The position numbers and the translations under genes are program-made. From Streptomyces sp. AP-93 (GTDB lineage: Bacteria; Actinomycetota; Actinomycetes; Streptomycetales; Streptomycetaceae), in contig NZ_JALGBX010000009.1 of assembly GCF_022808175.1 (NCBI RefSeq), positions 186,001-250,000 of the forward strand: a DNA stretch of 64,000 nucleotides. Reading direction: 5' to 3'. Positions 41,140 to 48,728 of this stretch are shown here, in pieces; the stretch's first letter is position 1, and every line of letters begins with the position of its first letter. The notes beneath the pieces were generated by a model, which had not been told where the DNA came from, made no database searches, and saw only the letters and a program-made list of their open reading frames with translations.

Positions 41140-41910
41140 TTGAGCGATCCACACGAGACAACCGAGGCGCACCTCGAGCGACTCCTGGGCCGCGCCCTCA
41201 ACTCCTTCGATCTGCCGGACGAGTTGGTCGAGCGGCTGGGTACGGCGCTCGCCCACAGGTCCTCGCTCCACACCACCCGCCGCGCCCCGTCGGCGGGACC
41301 CTGGCGGGAGATCCACCGGCACGCCTACCTGCTGTCCGACGGCGACTCCGTGATCCTGTGGGAGCTGGCGCACCGTCAGGACGCCGACCTCTCCATACGG
41401 TACGAGGTCTTCGCGAGCAAGGCGGAGACCTGCCTCGCGGCGGCCCGGCTCTTCGGCGAGGTCCCCTCGCAGGTGGCGCGGGACCTCGTGGAGGTGACGG
41501 TGGAGGAGGAGCCGGAGAGTGACATCGCCGTGCTGAGCGCGCTGTTCACCAATCCGACCCCGGCCCAGCGGCACCGCGAGTACGCGGTGGAGGAGTCCGC
41601 GGACCACGCTCGACGGGTGCTGCGCCGCGCGGAGAACCCGGACCGGCCGGGCGAGCGGGTGGCCCTGCTCCTGCGGTCGGCCTACGCGCACCAGATCACG
41701 CAGGTGTTCGGCACCCGGCAGTGCCTGGCGGACGGCCGGGACGCCGGTTTCAGCCTGTACGAGCACTCCTTCGTCCTGCTGGACGGGAGCGAATTCAGCC
41801 TGTGGGAGGTCGAGCACACGGTGACGCCGGACGGGCGGCACATGTGCGAGGTCTACGAGACCGAAACGGCCGCGCGCGGAGCCATGGAGGTCCGCGCACG
41901 GGTGAGGTGA
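41140..41910 (+). CDS. Conserved protein resembling DUF6227
   Basis: 256 residues, soluble, starting at a TTG with GGAG 7 nt upstream; no in-frame ATG gives the conserved start SDPHETTEAHLERLLGRALN. Other recognisable stretches are YLLSDGDSVILWELAH, SADHARRVLRRAENPDRPGE, RSAYAHQITQVFG and SLWEVEHTVTPDGRHMCEVY. This matches a streptomycete family I remember as DUF6227, without known function. It is transcribed away from the VKOR gene. Family name is from memory; coding status is firm. Confidence 0.82.
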   Translation: MSDPHETTEAHLERLLGRALNSFDLPDELVERLGTALAHRSSLHTTRRAPSAGPWREIHRHAYLLSDGDSVILWELAHRQDADLSIRYEVFASKAETCLAAARLFGEVPSQVARDLVEVTVEEEPESDIAVLSALFTNPTPAQRHREYAVEESADHARRVLRRAENPDRPGERVALLLRSAYAHQITQVFGTRQCLADGRDAGFSLYEHSFVLLDGSEFSLWEVEHTVTPDGRHMCEVYETETAARGAMEVRARVR

Positions 41911-41960
41911 CGGGGACGGGGGCGGGGACGGCCAACGTGCGTGACAGCGTCAAGCTCGCG

Positions 41961-42401
41961 TCACGGGCGGGTATCCAGCCGATGGAGCAGGGAGCCGTCC
42001 GGTCCGTAGACGTCCATGAGGTAGCCCTGACCCGGTGAGAGTGCTTCTACTCGAGTCAGAAACTGGACGATGGATTCCTTCTGTTTTTGAAATGCCGCGT
42101 CATCGCCGTCAGGATTGCGTGTTCGGATGATGAAGCGTGGCGCGGCACTACTGGTGCCAGGTTCCTTCTCCATGGCGTACACGTCCAAGTCCCCGCCGGA
42201 TTGGTGGTAGCGATCCACCAGGGCCGTTGCGGAGGAGCTGGCGGCTGCGCCGGTCGCGGTGGAACCAACCGCCGGTGTGGGGGCGCCGGACCCGGCAGTG
42301 CAAGCTGTCAGGGTGCAGGCGGAGAGGAGCACCATGCCCACAACGCGACTCACAGGAGTCACCGCGGGCGAGGGTGCACGAAGACGGAGGGGGAATCTCA
42401 T
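41961..42401 (-). CDS. Small lipoprotein
   Basis: 146 residues. The N-terminal 22 residues are Arg/Pro-rich, then VVGMVLLSACTLTAC gives a lipobox (LTAC) with the lipidated Cys at about 34. A Ser/Thr/Ala spacer leads to a domain of about 85 residues (VDRYHQSGGDLDVYAMEKEP, RFIIRTRNPDGDDAAFQKQK, YLMDVYGPDGSLLHRLD). Unknown family. The ATG at 42401 has GAGAGG upstream but gives a long n-region, so a start nearer the hydrophobic stretch is possible. Confidence 0.7.
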   Translation of the reverse strand: MRFPLRLRAPSPAVTPVSRVVGMVLLSACTLTACTAGSGAPTPAVGSTATGAAASSSATALVDRYHQSGGDLDVYAMEKEPGTSSAAPRFIIRTRNPDGDDAAFQKQKESIVQFLTRVEALSPGQGYLMDVYGPDGSLLHRLDTRP

Positions 42402-42538
42402 GGGCGCCTCTCGAGAAGGGGTTCGAGCGATCCTTCACGTGCCACCGAACAGACGAAAGCACGTCGAATGTCTCCCTCACCGAACAAGAGCACACCGGAC
42501 CAATGGGAATCAAGCGATCACGCTTGGTTCACGACAAA

Positions 42539-42566
42539 GCCCCTGCCGCAGGCTTGCGGCAGGGGC
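42539..42566 (-). terminator. Hairpin with short U-run
   Basis: Perfect 12-bp arms GCCCCTGCCGCA / TGCGGCAGGGGC with a 4-nt loop; on the minus strand it is followed by TTTGTCG. It lies 15 bp after the stop of the small membrane-protein gene. Confidence 0.8.
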
Positions 42567-42580
42567 GGAACACAATGGAG

Positions 42581-42772
42581 TCATCGCGTGGGGTGGCCCC
42601 AGCGCCGGTAGTCGTCACACGTTTCGACCGCCGACCCGGCGGGACGGTCCGTAATCCGCTCAGCGCCGTCACCGCAGGTCTTCCACGGCTGGAACCAGAA
42701 CAGAAGTGCGCCAGCCAGAACAGCAGTCCCAACCAACACCCAGGCAACGGTACGACCCGACATGCCAGGCAC
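42581..42772 (-). CDS. Small single-span membrane protein
   Basis: 63 residues from a GTG with GAGG 4 nt upstream (an ATG three codons later is also possible). One membrane segment (RTVAWVLVGTAVLAGALLFW) is followed by FQPWKTCGDGAERI and a second Cys in VETCDDYRRWGH. A terminator directly downstream and the conserved look of the WFQPWKTC motif support it as a gene. Function unknown. It is 22 bp downstream of the I36-type inhibitor gene and may be cotranscribed. Confidence 0.6.
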   Translation of the reverse strand: MPGMSGRTVAWVLVGTAVLAGALLFWFQPWKTCGDGAERITDRPAGSAVETCDDYRRWGHPTR

Positions 42773-42794
42773 CTTTCCTCAAAGCCGCGATCAG

Positions 42795-43529
42795 TTACAT
42801 AGTCAGCGCGTCAGCGCGGTCGTTCCAGTCCCCGGTGCCCCAGCCCGGGTAGTCCTGCTGCCGCAGATCACCGTAGGCACAGCCGAGGCAGATGATGATG
42901 GTCGGGTCGACCATGTTGTCCCGGTAATCGATGAGCGTCATGCCACCGATCTGATCGTTGTTCGCCACCGATGTCGTCTGGTCGCGGAACCCGTACTGCC
43001 CCAGCGTCTTCGTGCCGTCCAGGTCCCACTGGAGCTTACGCCCGGCGTAGTTCAGGTCCGCGTACACGCACGTGAACCCCCACGCGCAGCCAGGCGACGC
43101 CGCCATCACGGAAGCCGACCGGGTTCCGGCCGAAGCAGCCGAAACCGTCTCCATCTTGCCCTGCGGGTTCACCTTCATGTCGCCGCGTCCGGCCGGAGGC
43201 GCCTTGAGCGTTCCGGGGTTCCGCGCCTTGAACTTGGCCAGGTCTTCTTCCGCCTGGGCGTCGGTGTCGAAGCAGCGCACGGTCAGGTCGGCGTACTCCG
43301 TACAGACCGTCGCGGTGCCCCAGCCCTTGGCCAGGTCGATGGACTTGCCCTTGTGCAACGCCATCACCGGTCCCTTGCGGGCCTTTGCGTCACGGGTCCG
43401 GTCCGCCGAGTCAGCCGCCCCGCGGTTCTCCGCGACGGGCGACGGGGCCACCGCAGTGGAAGGCGCAGCCATACCCAGCGTGAGAGCCGCCCCCACGGCC
43501 AGCGCTGCCACAATTCTTCGGATGTTCAT
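42795..43529 (-). CDS. Secreted peptidase-inhibitor I36-like protein
   Basis: 244 residues: signal peptide about 1-27 (GMAAPSTA), a variable region to about 145, then a beta/gamma-crystallin-like domain with GCAWGFTCVYADLNYAG, LQWDLDGTKTLGQYGFRDQT and SVANNDQIGGMTLIDYRDN. This matches the I36 family, named for the Streptomyces metalloprotease inhibitor SMI. It is longer than SMI (about 100 residues) because of the N-terminal region, so inhibition is only inferred. It has four cysteines in the C-terminal half. Confidence 0.8.
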   Translation of the reverse strand: MNIRRIVAALAVGAALTLGMAAPSTAVAPSPVAENRGAADSADRTRDAKARKGPVMALHKGKSIDLAKGWGTATVCTEYADLTVRCFDTDAQAEEDLAKFKARNPGTLKAPPAGRGDMKVNPQGKMETVSAASAGTRSASVMAASPGCAWGFTCVYADLNYAGRKLQWDLDGTKTLGQYGFRDQTTSVANNDQIGGMTLIDYRDNMVDPTIIICLGCAYGDLRQQDYPGWGTGDWNDRADALTM

Positions 43530-43710
43530 TTTTCCCCCATATTATCGAAATCTTGGCCGACGGTACGTGGCATCAACTCCCCGGACCACAGGGTTTTCGG
43601 ACACATCCACCCATCCAAACCCGGCCTGAACAGGGGAAACGCTGCCGGTTGAGGTCAACTGGCCTATGGGAGCGGCTCGCAAGGTTTGAAGGGCTCCACC
43701 AGAAAGCCGA

Positions 43711-43744
43711 GTGCCCCGCGGCGTGAGGTCACGAGGCGGGGCAC
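43711..43744 (-). terminator. fruK-side terminator hairpin
   Basis: GTGCCCCGC (43711-43719) and GCGGGGCAC (43736-43744), perfect 9-bp stem, 16-nt loop, about 190 bp after the fruK stop. Confidence 0.55.
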
Positions 43745-43786
43745 TGGTGTATTCGGGTGTTGCGGCCAGTTGGGCAGTTCGATGCC

Positions 43787-43842
43787 CAGGGTTTCCGGGG
43801 GCTCGGCCCCCTGACCCCCGCTCCTCAAACGCCGGAGGAGCC
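43787..43842. repeat. Dispersed GTTTGAGG repeat, reverse orientation
   Basis: Contains CTCCTCAAACGCCGGAGGAG and CCGGGGGCTCGGCCCCC, the same parts as the other copies in this window. Confidence 0.65.
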
Positions 43843-43937
43843 GTTCGGCGAGGGCACGTGCCGTCCCCTCCTTGGACTCGGCGGACAAGGTCGAGGTCGA
43901 CCGGTTCGGCCCGCAGAGCGGCGCGGCATCGTCTCGC

Positions 43938-44891
43938 TCAGCGCTCGTCGCTCATGTCGGACAGGGGGAGGTCCAGGGGCAGGTCCTGGGTGACGTGGAC
44001 CGCGTCGGGCCTCAGGTCCGAGGGGGCCGGCATGACGCTGCCGGGAAGCTGGACCGCGGCGGCGCCGTGGGCCAGGGCGGAGGCCAGGGCCGCGGGCCCC
44101 GTACCTCCCGCGATCAGGAAGCCGGCGAGGGAGGCGTCGCCCGCGCCGACGTTGCTGCGGACCGCGGAGACGGCCGCGGTGCCGTAGTAGGTGCCCTCCT
44201 CGGAGACCAGGAGCTGGCCGTCTGCGCCGAGGGAGGCCAGGACCGCGCCCGCGCCCAGCGAGCGCAGTTCCTCCGCGGCCTTGAGCACGTCGCCGAGGGT
44301 GGCCAGGGGCCGCCCCACCGCCGCCGCGAGCTCCGAGGCGTTCGGCTTGATCACGTCCGGGCGGGCCGGCAGCGCCGCGAGCAGCGCCGGGCCGGAGGTG
44401 TCGAGCGCGATGCGGGCGCCCGCGGCGTGGGCCCGGGTCACGATGTCGGCGTACCACTCGGGGCCGACGCCGCGCGGGAGGCTGCCGCAGCAGGCGATCC
44501 AGGCGGCGCCGCCCGAGCAGGTGCGGACCGTTTCCAGGAGGAGCGCCGATTCCTCGGCGGTCAGTGCCGGGCCGGTGGCGTTGATCTTGGTGAGGGTGCC
44601 GTCCGGTTCGGCGAGGGAGATGTTGGAGCGGGTCTGGCCGGCGATGGAGACCGCCGTGACGTCCACCCCCTGGGCGCCGAGGAGTTCGGCGATCATCGTG
44701 CCCTGCGTGCCGCCGAGCGGCAGGACCGCCGTCGTACGGACGCCCGCGGCGGCCACCGCGCGGGAGACGTTCACGCCCTTGCCCCCGGGGTCCACCCGGT
44801 CGCCGCTCGCGCGGAGCACCTCGCCGCGGTCCAACGAGGGGACCTCGTAGGTCCGGTCGAGGGACGGATTGGGGGTGACGGTGAGGATCAT
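43938..44891 (-). CDS. fruK: 1-phosphofructokinase (PfkB family)
   Basis: 317 residues, the usual FruK size. It phosphorylates fructose-1-phosphate to fructose-1,6-bisphosphate. Motifs: ILTVTPNPSLDRTYEV at the start, the PfkB signature 1 region VDPGGKGVNVSRAVAAAGV, KINATGPALT, and the catalytic GAGDASLAGFLIAGG near residue 255 (GAGD with the base Asp). Its ATG overlaps the DeoR regulator stop by 4 bp. In most streptomycetes fruA (fructose PTS permease) follows fruK; here it does not. Downstream lie a repeat, a terminator and an unrelated inhibitor gene. Confidence 0.93.
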   Translation of the reverse strand: MILTVTPNPSLDRTYEVPSLDRGEVLRASGDRVDPGGKGVNVSRAVAAAGVRTTAVLPLGGTQGTMIAELLGAQGVDVTAVSIAGQTRSNISLAEPDGTLTKINATGPALTAEESALLLETVRTCSGGAAWIACCGSLPRGVGPEWYADIVTRAHAAGARIALDTSGPALLAALPARPDVIKPNASELAAAVGRPLATLGDVLKAAEELRSLGAGAVLASLGADGQLLVSEEGTYYGTAAVSAVRSNVGAGDASLAGFLIAGGTGPAALASALAHGAAAVQLPGSVMPAPSDLRPDAVHVTQDLPLDLPLSDMSDER

Positions 44892-45649
44892 GCGAGCACA
44901 ACTTCCGTACCGGCGGCCTCGATCGCCGCCTTCTGAGCGGGGTCGAGCCCCGGGTCCGTGATGAGGAGGTCGACGTCCGCGAAGGAGCCGAAGCGGGCGA
45001 AGTGTTCCTGGCCCGCCTTCGCGGAGTCGGCGAGGAGGACGACGCGGCGGGCGGCGGCCATCGCGGCCCGCTTGACGGCGGCCTCGGCGAGGTCGGGCGT
45101 GGTCAGGCCGCCCCCGGCGGTGAAGCCGTTCGTCGCGAGGAAGGCGACGTCGGCGCGGATCTCGGCGTAGGCGCGCAGGGCCCAGGCGTCGACCGCGGCG
45201 CGGGTGCGGTGGCGGACGCGGCCCCCGACGAGGTGGAGGTCGATCCCGGTGTGGTCGGCGAGCCGGGCGGCGACGGGCAGCGCGTGGGTGACCACGGTGA
45301 GCGCGGTGTCGACCGGGATGGCGGCGGCGAGGCGGGCCACCGTGCTGCCCGCGTCGAGGACGATGCTGCCGCCGTCGGGGAGTTCGGCGAGGGCGGCGGC
45401 CGCGATGCGGTCCTTCTCGTCGGCGGCGGTGGCCTCGCGCTCGGTGAGGTCCGGCTCGAAGTCGAGGCGGCCGGCCGGTATGGCACCGCCGTGCACCCGG
45501 CGTACGAGCCCGGCCCGGTCCAGGGCCTTGAGGTCGCGGCGCACGGTCTCGGCCGTGACCTGGAACCGGTCGGCCAGGGACAGGACGTCGACCCGGCCCG
45601 CCTCGCGGGCGAGGCGGAGGATCTCCTGCTGGCGCTCCGGTGCGTACAT
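44888..45649 (-). CDS. DeoR-family repressor of fructose operon (FruR-like)
   Basis: 253 residues. N-terminal DeoR helix-turn-helix (YAPERQQEILRLAREAGRVD, VTAETVRRDLKALDRAGLV, RRVHGGAI) and a C-terminal sugar-phosphate-binding domain (IVLDAGSTVARLA, LVGGRVRHRTRAAVDAWA, FLATNGFTAGGGLTTPD, KRAAMAAARRVVLLADSAK). Probably represses its own operon until fructose-1-phosphate binds, by analogy with other FruR/DeoR proteins encoded next to fruK. Start: ATG at 45649; longer frame to 45730 is unconserved. Confidence 0.9.
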   Translation of the reverse strand: MYAPERQQEILRLAREAGRVDVLSLADRFQVTAETVRRDLKALDRAGLVRRVHGGAIPAGRLDFEPDLTEREATAADEKDRIAAAALAELPDGGSIVLDAGSTVARLAAAIPVDTALTVVTHALPVAARLADHTGIDLHLVGGRVRHRTRAAVDAWALRAYAEIRADVAFLATNGFTAGGGLTTPDLAEAAVKRAAMAAARRVVLLADSAKAGQEHFARFGSFADVDLLITDPGLDPAQKAAIEAAGTEVVLA

Positions 45650-45732
45650 GCGGTTCGTTCCAGATCCGTTCGATGCCCGACTCTGTGGGTTCCCTTGGAT
45701 CGTACGCCCATTTGCGCCTGAAAGGAACACAA

Positions 45733-45768
45733 ACGGGCATATCCGCCAACAGAAGCGGACATGCCCGT
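45733..45768 (-). terminator. Hairpin after DHA2 transporter
   Basis: ACGGGCATATCCGC and GCGGACATGCCCGT pair over 14 positions with one mismatch and an 8-nt loop, 33 bp beyond the transporter stop. Confidence 0.65.
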
Positions 45769-45800
45769 CAGTGAGGTGCGTGAAGTGCGCAGGCGCGGTA

Positions 45801-47408
45801 CTAGCCGGCGTGCTCCGTGCCGCCCTCGCGCTCGGCCATGGGGACGGCCTTGCGCGGCAGCATGAACATCACGGAGAAGATCACGACCAGGACGGCCACG
45901 ACCCACCACATCGCGTGGTGGAACGCGTCCACGTAGGGCGGCCCGAAGACCCGGTCGTCCTCGATGAAGCCGAAGTAGACGACGGCGGTCAGGCCGAGGC
46001 CCAGCGCGTTGCCCATCTGGCCGGTGGTGTTGATCAGCCCGGACGCCGAACCGGCGTGCTCGCGCGGCACTTCGGAGAGCACCGTGTCGGTCAGCGGCGC
46101 GATGATCAGGCCCATGCCGGCGCCCATGACGATCAGCGGGGCGGCCATCTGCCAGGAGGTGATGGCCATCCCGTAGCGGTCCGACTCCCAGATGTAGAGG
46201 AGCACGCCCGCGGCCATGACCAGCGCGCCGGCCTGGAGCACCTTGCGGCCGAAGCGCGGTACGAGCTTCTGTACGGACACGCCCGCGGCGGTCGAGACGG
46301 CGATCGAGAACGGGATGCCGGTGGAGCCGGCCTTCAGGGCGCTCCAGCCGAGGCCCATCTGCATGTAGAGCGTCCAGACCAGGAAGAAGATGCCGGTCGC
46401 GATGCCGAAGGTCAGCTGGACGGCGATACCGCCGGCGAAGCTCTTGACCTTGAAGAGGGAGAGCTCGACGAGCGGGGAGCCGTCCTTCTTGATCTTGTAC
46501 TTCTCGTAGGCGATGAAGCCGCCGAAGACCAGCGGCGAGGCGATCATGCAGACGAAGCCCCACACGGGCCAGTCGTTCTCGCGGCCGTTGGTGAGCGGGA
46601 AGATCAGCATGACCAGGGCGAGGGTCGCGAGCACGACGCCCACCAGGTCCAGGCGCAGCGCCTTGGGGGCCTTGGACTCGGAGATGAACTTGCGGCCCAG
46701 GATCACGCCCGCGATGCCGACGGGCAGGTTGATCAGGAAGATCGGGCGCCATTCGAGACCGGCGATGTTCCACTCGGTGAGCAGTGCGCCGAGCATCGGG
46801 CCCGAGACGGCGCCGAGGCCGATGATCGCACCGAAGAGGCCGAAGACCTTGCCGCGCTCGTGCGGCGGGAAGGTGACGTGGATGATCGCGAGCACCTGCG
46901 GGACCATCATGGCCGCCATGGCGCCCTGGAGGATGCGGGCGGCGACGAGCACTTCGGGGTTGGGAGCAAGGCCACAGAGCAGCGAGGCCGCGGTGAAGCC
47001 GGATATGCCGATGAGGAAGAGGCGCTTGCGGCCGTAGATGTCACCGAGACGGCCGCCGGTGATCAGGCCGGCGGCGAAGGCGAGCGCGTAGCCGGCGGTG
47101 ATCCACTGGATGGCGCTGGTGGAGGCGCCGAGGTCCTCGCGCATCCGGGGTATCGCGATGTTGACGATCGTGACGTCGACCAGGTCCATGAAGGCCGCGG
47201 TCATCACGATGGCGAGTGCGATCCAGCGGCGGCGGTCGGCGGGCCCGGACTCGGACTCGGTGATCACGCCGGTTTCGCTGGTCTTGCCGGTTGCGCCGGT
47301 TGCGCTGGTCTTGCTGATCGAGGTGGTCTCTGCGGGAGGGTCGGTCCGCTCTTCTTGTACGGGCCCGTTCTTTCCTTCGGGCGATGACTGGGTCGTCTCG
47401 GTGCTCAT
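45801..47408 (-). CDS. MFS drug exporter, DHA2 (14-TMS) family
   Basis: 535 residues, about 14 membrane segments after a 55-residue polar N-terminus rich in Thr/Ser. Motif D1/A region: FMDLVDVTIVNIAIPRMRED and GGRLGDIYGRKRLFLIG; motif C region: LGAVSGPMLGALLTEWNIA. Proton-driven export of toxic compounds is the family role; substrate unknown. The WYL-type regulator is divergently encoded with only 62 bp between the starts, so it probably controls this pump. Start: ATG at 47408 with GAGG-like sequence before it. Confidence 0.92.
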   Translation of the reverse strand: MSTETTQSSPEGKNGPVQEERTDPPAETTSISKTSATGATGKTSETGVITESESGPADRRRWIALAIVMTAAFMDLVDVTIVNIAIPRMREDLGASTSAIQWITAGYALAFAAGLITGGRLGDIYGRKRLFLIGISGFTAASLLCGLAPNPEVLVAARILQGAMAAMMVPQVLAIIHVTFPPHERGKVFGLFGAIIGLGAVSGPMLGALLTEWNIAGLEWRPIFLINLPVGIAGVILGRKFISESKAPKALRLDLVGVVLATLALVMLIFPLTNGRENDWPVWGFVCMIASPLVFGGFIAYEKYKIKKDGSPLVELSLFKVKSFAGGIAVQLTFGIATGIFFLVWTLYMQMGLGWSALKAGSTGIPFSIAVSTAAGVSVQKLVPRFGRKVLQAGALVMAAGVLLYIWESDRYGMAITSWQMAAPLIVMGAGMGLIIAPLTDTVLSEVPREHAGSASGLINTTGQMGNALGLGLTAVVYFGFIEDDRVFGPPYVDAFHHAMWWVVAVLVVIFSVMFMLPRKAVPMAEREGGTEHAG

Positions 47409-47430
47409 GAGGAGAAACCTAGACGGCATG

Positions 47431-47449
47431 TAGGTCAGTTGGTGTCCTA
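47431..47449. promoter_or_regulatory. Candidate operator between DHA2 pump and WYL regulator
   Basis: TAGGTCAGTTGGTGTCCTA is an imperfect inverted repeat (TAGGnCA-N5-TGnCCTA) centred in the 62-bp divergent promoter region. Its position suits control of both genes by the WYL regulator. Confidence 0.45.
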
Positions 47450-47470
47450 TTTGGCTGGCACCTTTGAACC

Positions 47471-48484
47471 ATGACCGATACCCCGGCCCGCCTCCTCTCC
47501 CTGCTCTCCCTGCTCCAGACCCCGCGCGAATGGCCCGGGAGCGAGCTGGCCGAGCGGCTGCGCGTGAGCGCCCGTACGATCCGGCGCGACATCGACCGGC
47601 TGCGGGAGCTCGGGTATCCGGTGGAGGCCACGCTGGGCGCGGAGGGCGGCTACCGGCTGGTGGCGGGCGCCGCGATGCCGCCGCTCGTACTGGACGACGA
47701 GGAGGCCGTGGCGATCGCGGTGGGGCTGAGGGCGGGGGCCGGGCATGCGATCGAGGGAGTGGAGGAGGCCTCCGTACGCGCCCTCGCGAAGCTGGAACAG
47801 GTCCTGCCGGGGCGGCTGCGGCGGCGGGTCGGCGCGCTGCAGTCGGCGACGGTCGCGGTGACGCGGGGCGACGGGGCGAGCGTGGATCCGCGGACGCTGA
47901 CGGCGATCGCCTCGGCGGTGGCGGGTCCGGAGCGGCTGCGGTTCGCCTACCGGGCGCGGGACGGGGTGGACTCGCGGCGGCTTGTAGAGCCGTACCGGCT
48001 GGTCAGCACCGGGAGCCGGTGGTACCTCGTGGCCTACGACATGGAGCGCGGGGACTGGCGGACCTTCAGGGTGGACCGGATGAGCGAGCCGTGCGGGACG
48101 GGGGCGAGGTTCGTGGGGCGGGAGCTGCCGATGGACGCGGTGGACTTCGTGCGGCGGGGGCTGCGGGGCAGGGAGTCGACCTACCAGGTCGATGTCACCT
48201 TCGCGGGGGCGGTGGGGTTGCCGGAGTGGGTGCGGGAGTTTGTGGTGCCGGTGCCGGTGCCGGTGCCGGTGCCGGTGCCGGTGCCGGTGCCGGTGGCCGG
48301 GGGCGGCACCGGCGGCGGGGAGGGTGCCGGGGTGCGGGTGCGGTTCGAGTCGGCTGACTCGCCGGAGTGGCTTGTGGCGCGGATGGCGCTGGCCGGGGTG
48401 CCGTTCACCGTGCACGGGCCGGGGGTTCTGGTGGAGGCCGCGCGGGCGCTGGGTGCGCGGCTCGCGGAGGCGGCGGGGCCGTAG
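47471..48484 (+). CDS. HTH-WYL (YafY-type) transcriptional regulator
   Basis: 337 residues. N-terminal winged helix (LLSLLSLLQTPREWPGSELA, VSARTIRRDIDRLRELGYPV), a middle WYL domain (about 140-235, with FRVDRMSEP and GSRWYLVAYDMERGDWRTF) and a C-terminal WCX-type domain. An insertion of alternating Val-Pro from a (GTGCCG)8 tract and a Gly-rich patch lie at about 257-282, just before the last domain. WYL proteins bind small ligands or nucleic acid and often repress a divergent gene; here the DHA2 pump is the obvious target. Confidence 0.9.
   Translation: MTDTPARLLSLLSLLQTPREWPGSELAERLRVSARTIRRDIDRLRELGYPVEATLGAEGGYRLVAGAAMPPLVLDDEEAVAIAVGLRAGAGHAIEGVEEASVRALAKLEQVLPGRLRRRVGALQSATVAVTRGDGASVDPRTLTAIASAVAGPERLRFAYRARDGVDSRRLVEPYRLVSTGSRWYLVAYDMERGDWRTFRVDRMSEPCGTGARFVGRELPMDAVDFVRRGLRGRESTYQVDVTFAGAVGLPEWVREFVVPVPVPVPVPVPVPVPVAGGGTGGGEGAGVRVRFESADSPEWLVARMALAGVPFTVHGPGVLVEAARALGARLAEAAGP
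48245..48292 (+). repeat. (GTGCCG)8 hexanucleotide repeat in coding sequence
   Basis: Eight perfect units encoding Val-Pro in the WYL regulator. In frame at any copy number. Confidence 0.95.
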
Positions 48485-48537
48485 CGGGGGCCGCCGGCCC
48501 TGCGGGGCTGTCCCCTACCCACCCTTCGCCCGTTCCC

Positions 48538-48583
48538 TGGGGCTCCGCCCCAGACCCCGCTCCTCAAACGCCGGAGGGGCTGA
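48538..48583. repeat. Dispersed GTTTGAGG repeat, reverse orientation
   Basis: GGGGCTCCGCCCCAGACCCC followed by GCTCCTCAAACGCCGGAGG. Intergenic between the WYL gene and the hrdD end. Confidence 0.7.
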
Positions 48584-48663
48584 GATGGGGCGGAGGGGGG
48601 ATGGGGGGGCGGAGGGGTTGAGGGGTGCCTCGGACGACGGTGGGGGTGGAGCGGGTGAAGGGG

Positions 48664-48700
48664 AGCCCCCGGCGCCTGGGGGGGATAGGCGCCGGGGGCT
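48664..48700 (-). terminator. hrdD terminator hairpin
   Basis: Perfect 14-bp arms (AGCCCCCGGCGCCT and complement) with a 9-nt loop, 29 bp past the sigma-factor stop. Confidence 0.8.
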
Positions 48701-48728
48701 CGTATGGGGGGCTGCGACGTGGGGCCGG

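Larger units (their letters stand above)
43530..43937. other. Gene-free stretch with terminator and dispersed repeat
   Basis: 408 bp between the inhibitor gene start and the fruK stop. It holds the upstream region of the inhibitor gene (no clear -10/-35 found), the hairpin at 43711-43744 and a reverse-oriented GTTTGAGG repeat (43787-43842). A 74-codon minus-strand frame crosses all of these and is not accepted as a gene. Confidence 0.6.

Noticed and set aside
43664..43888. A 74-codon minus-strand frame
   Set aside because: It crosses a perfect hairpin and a dispersed repeat copy and has no conserved-looking sequence.
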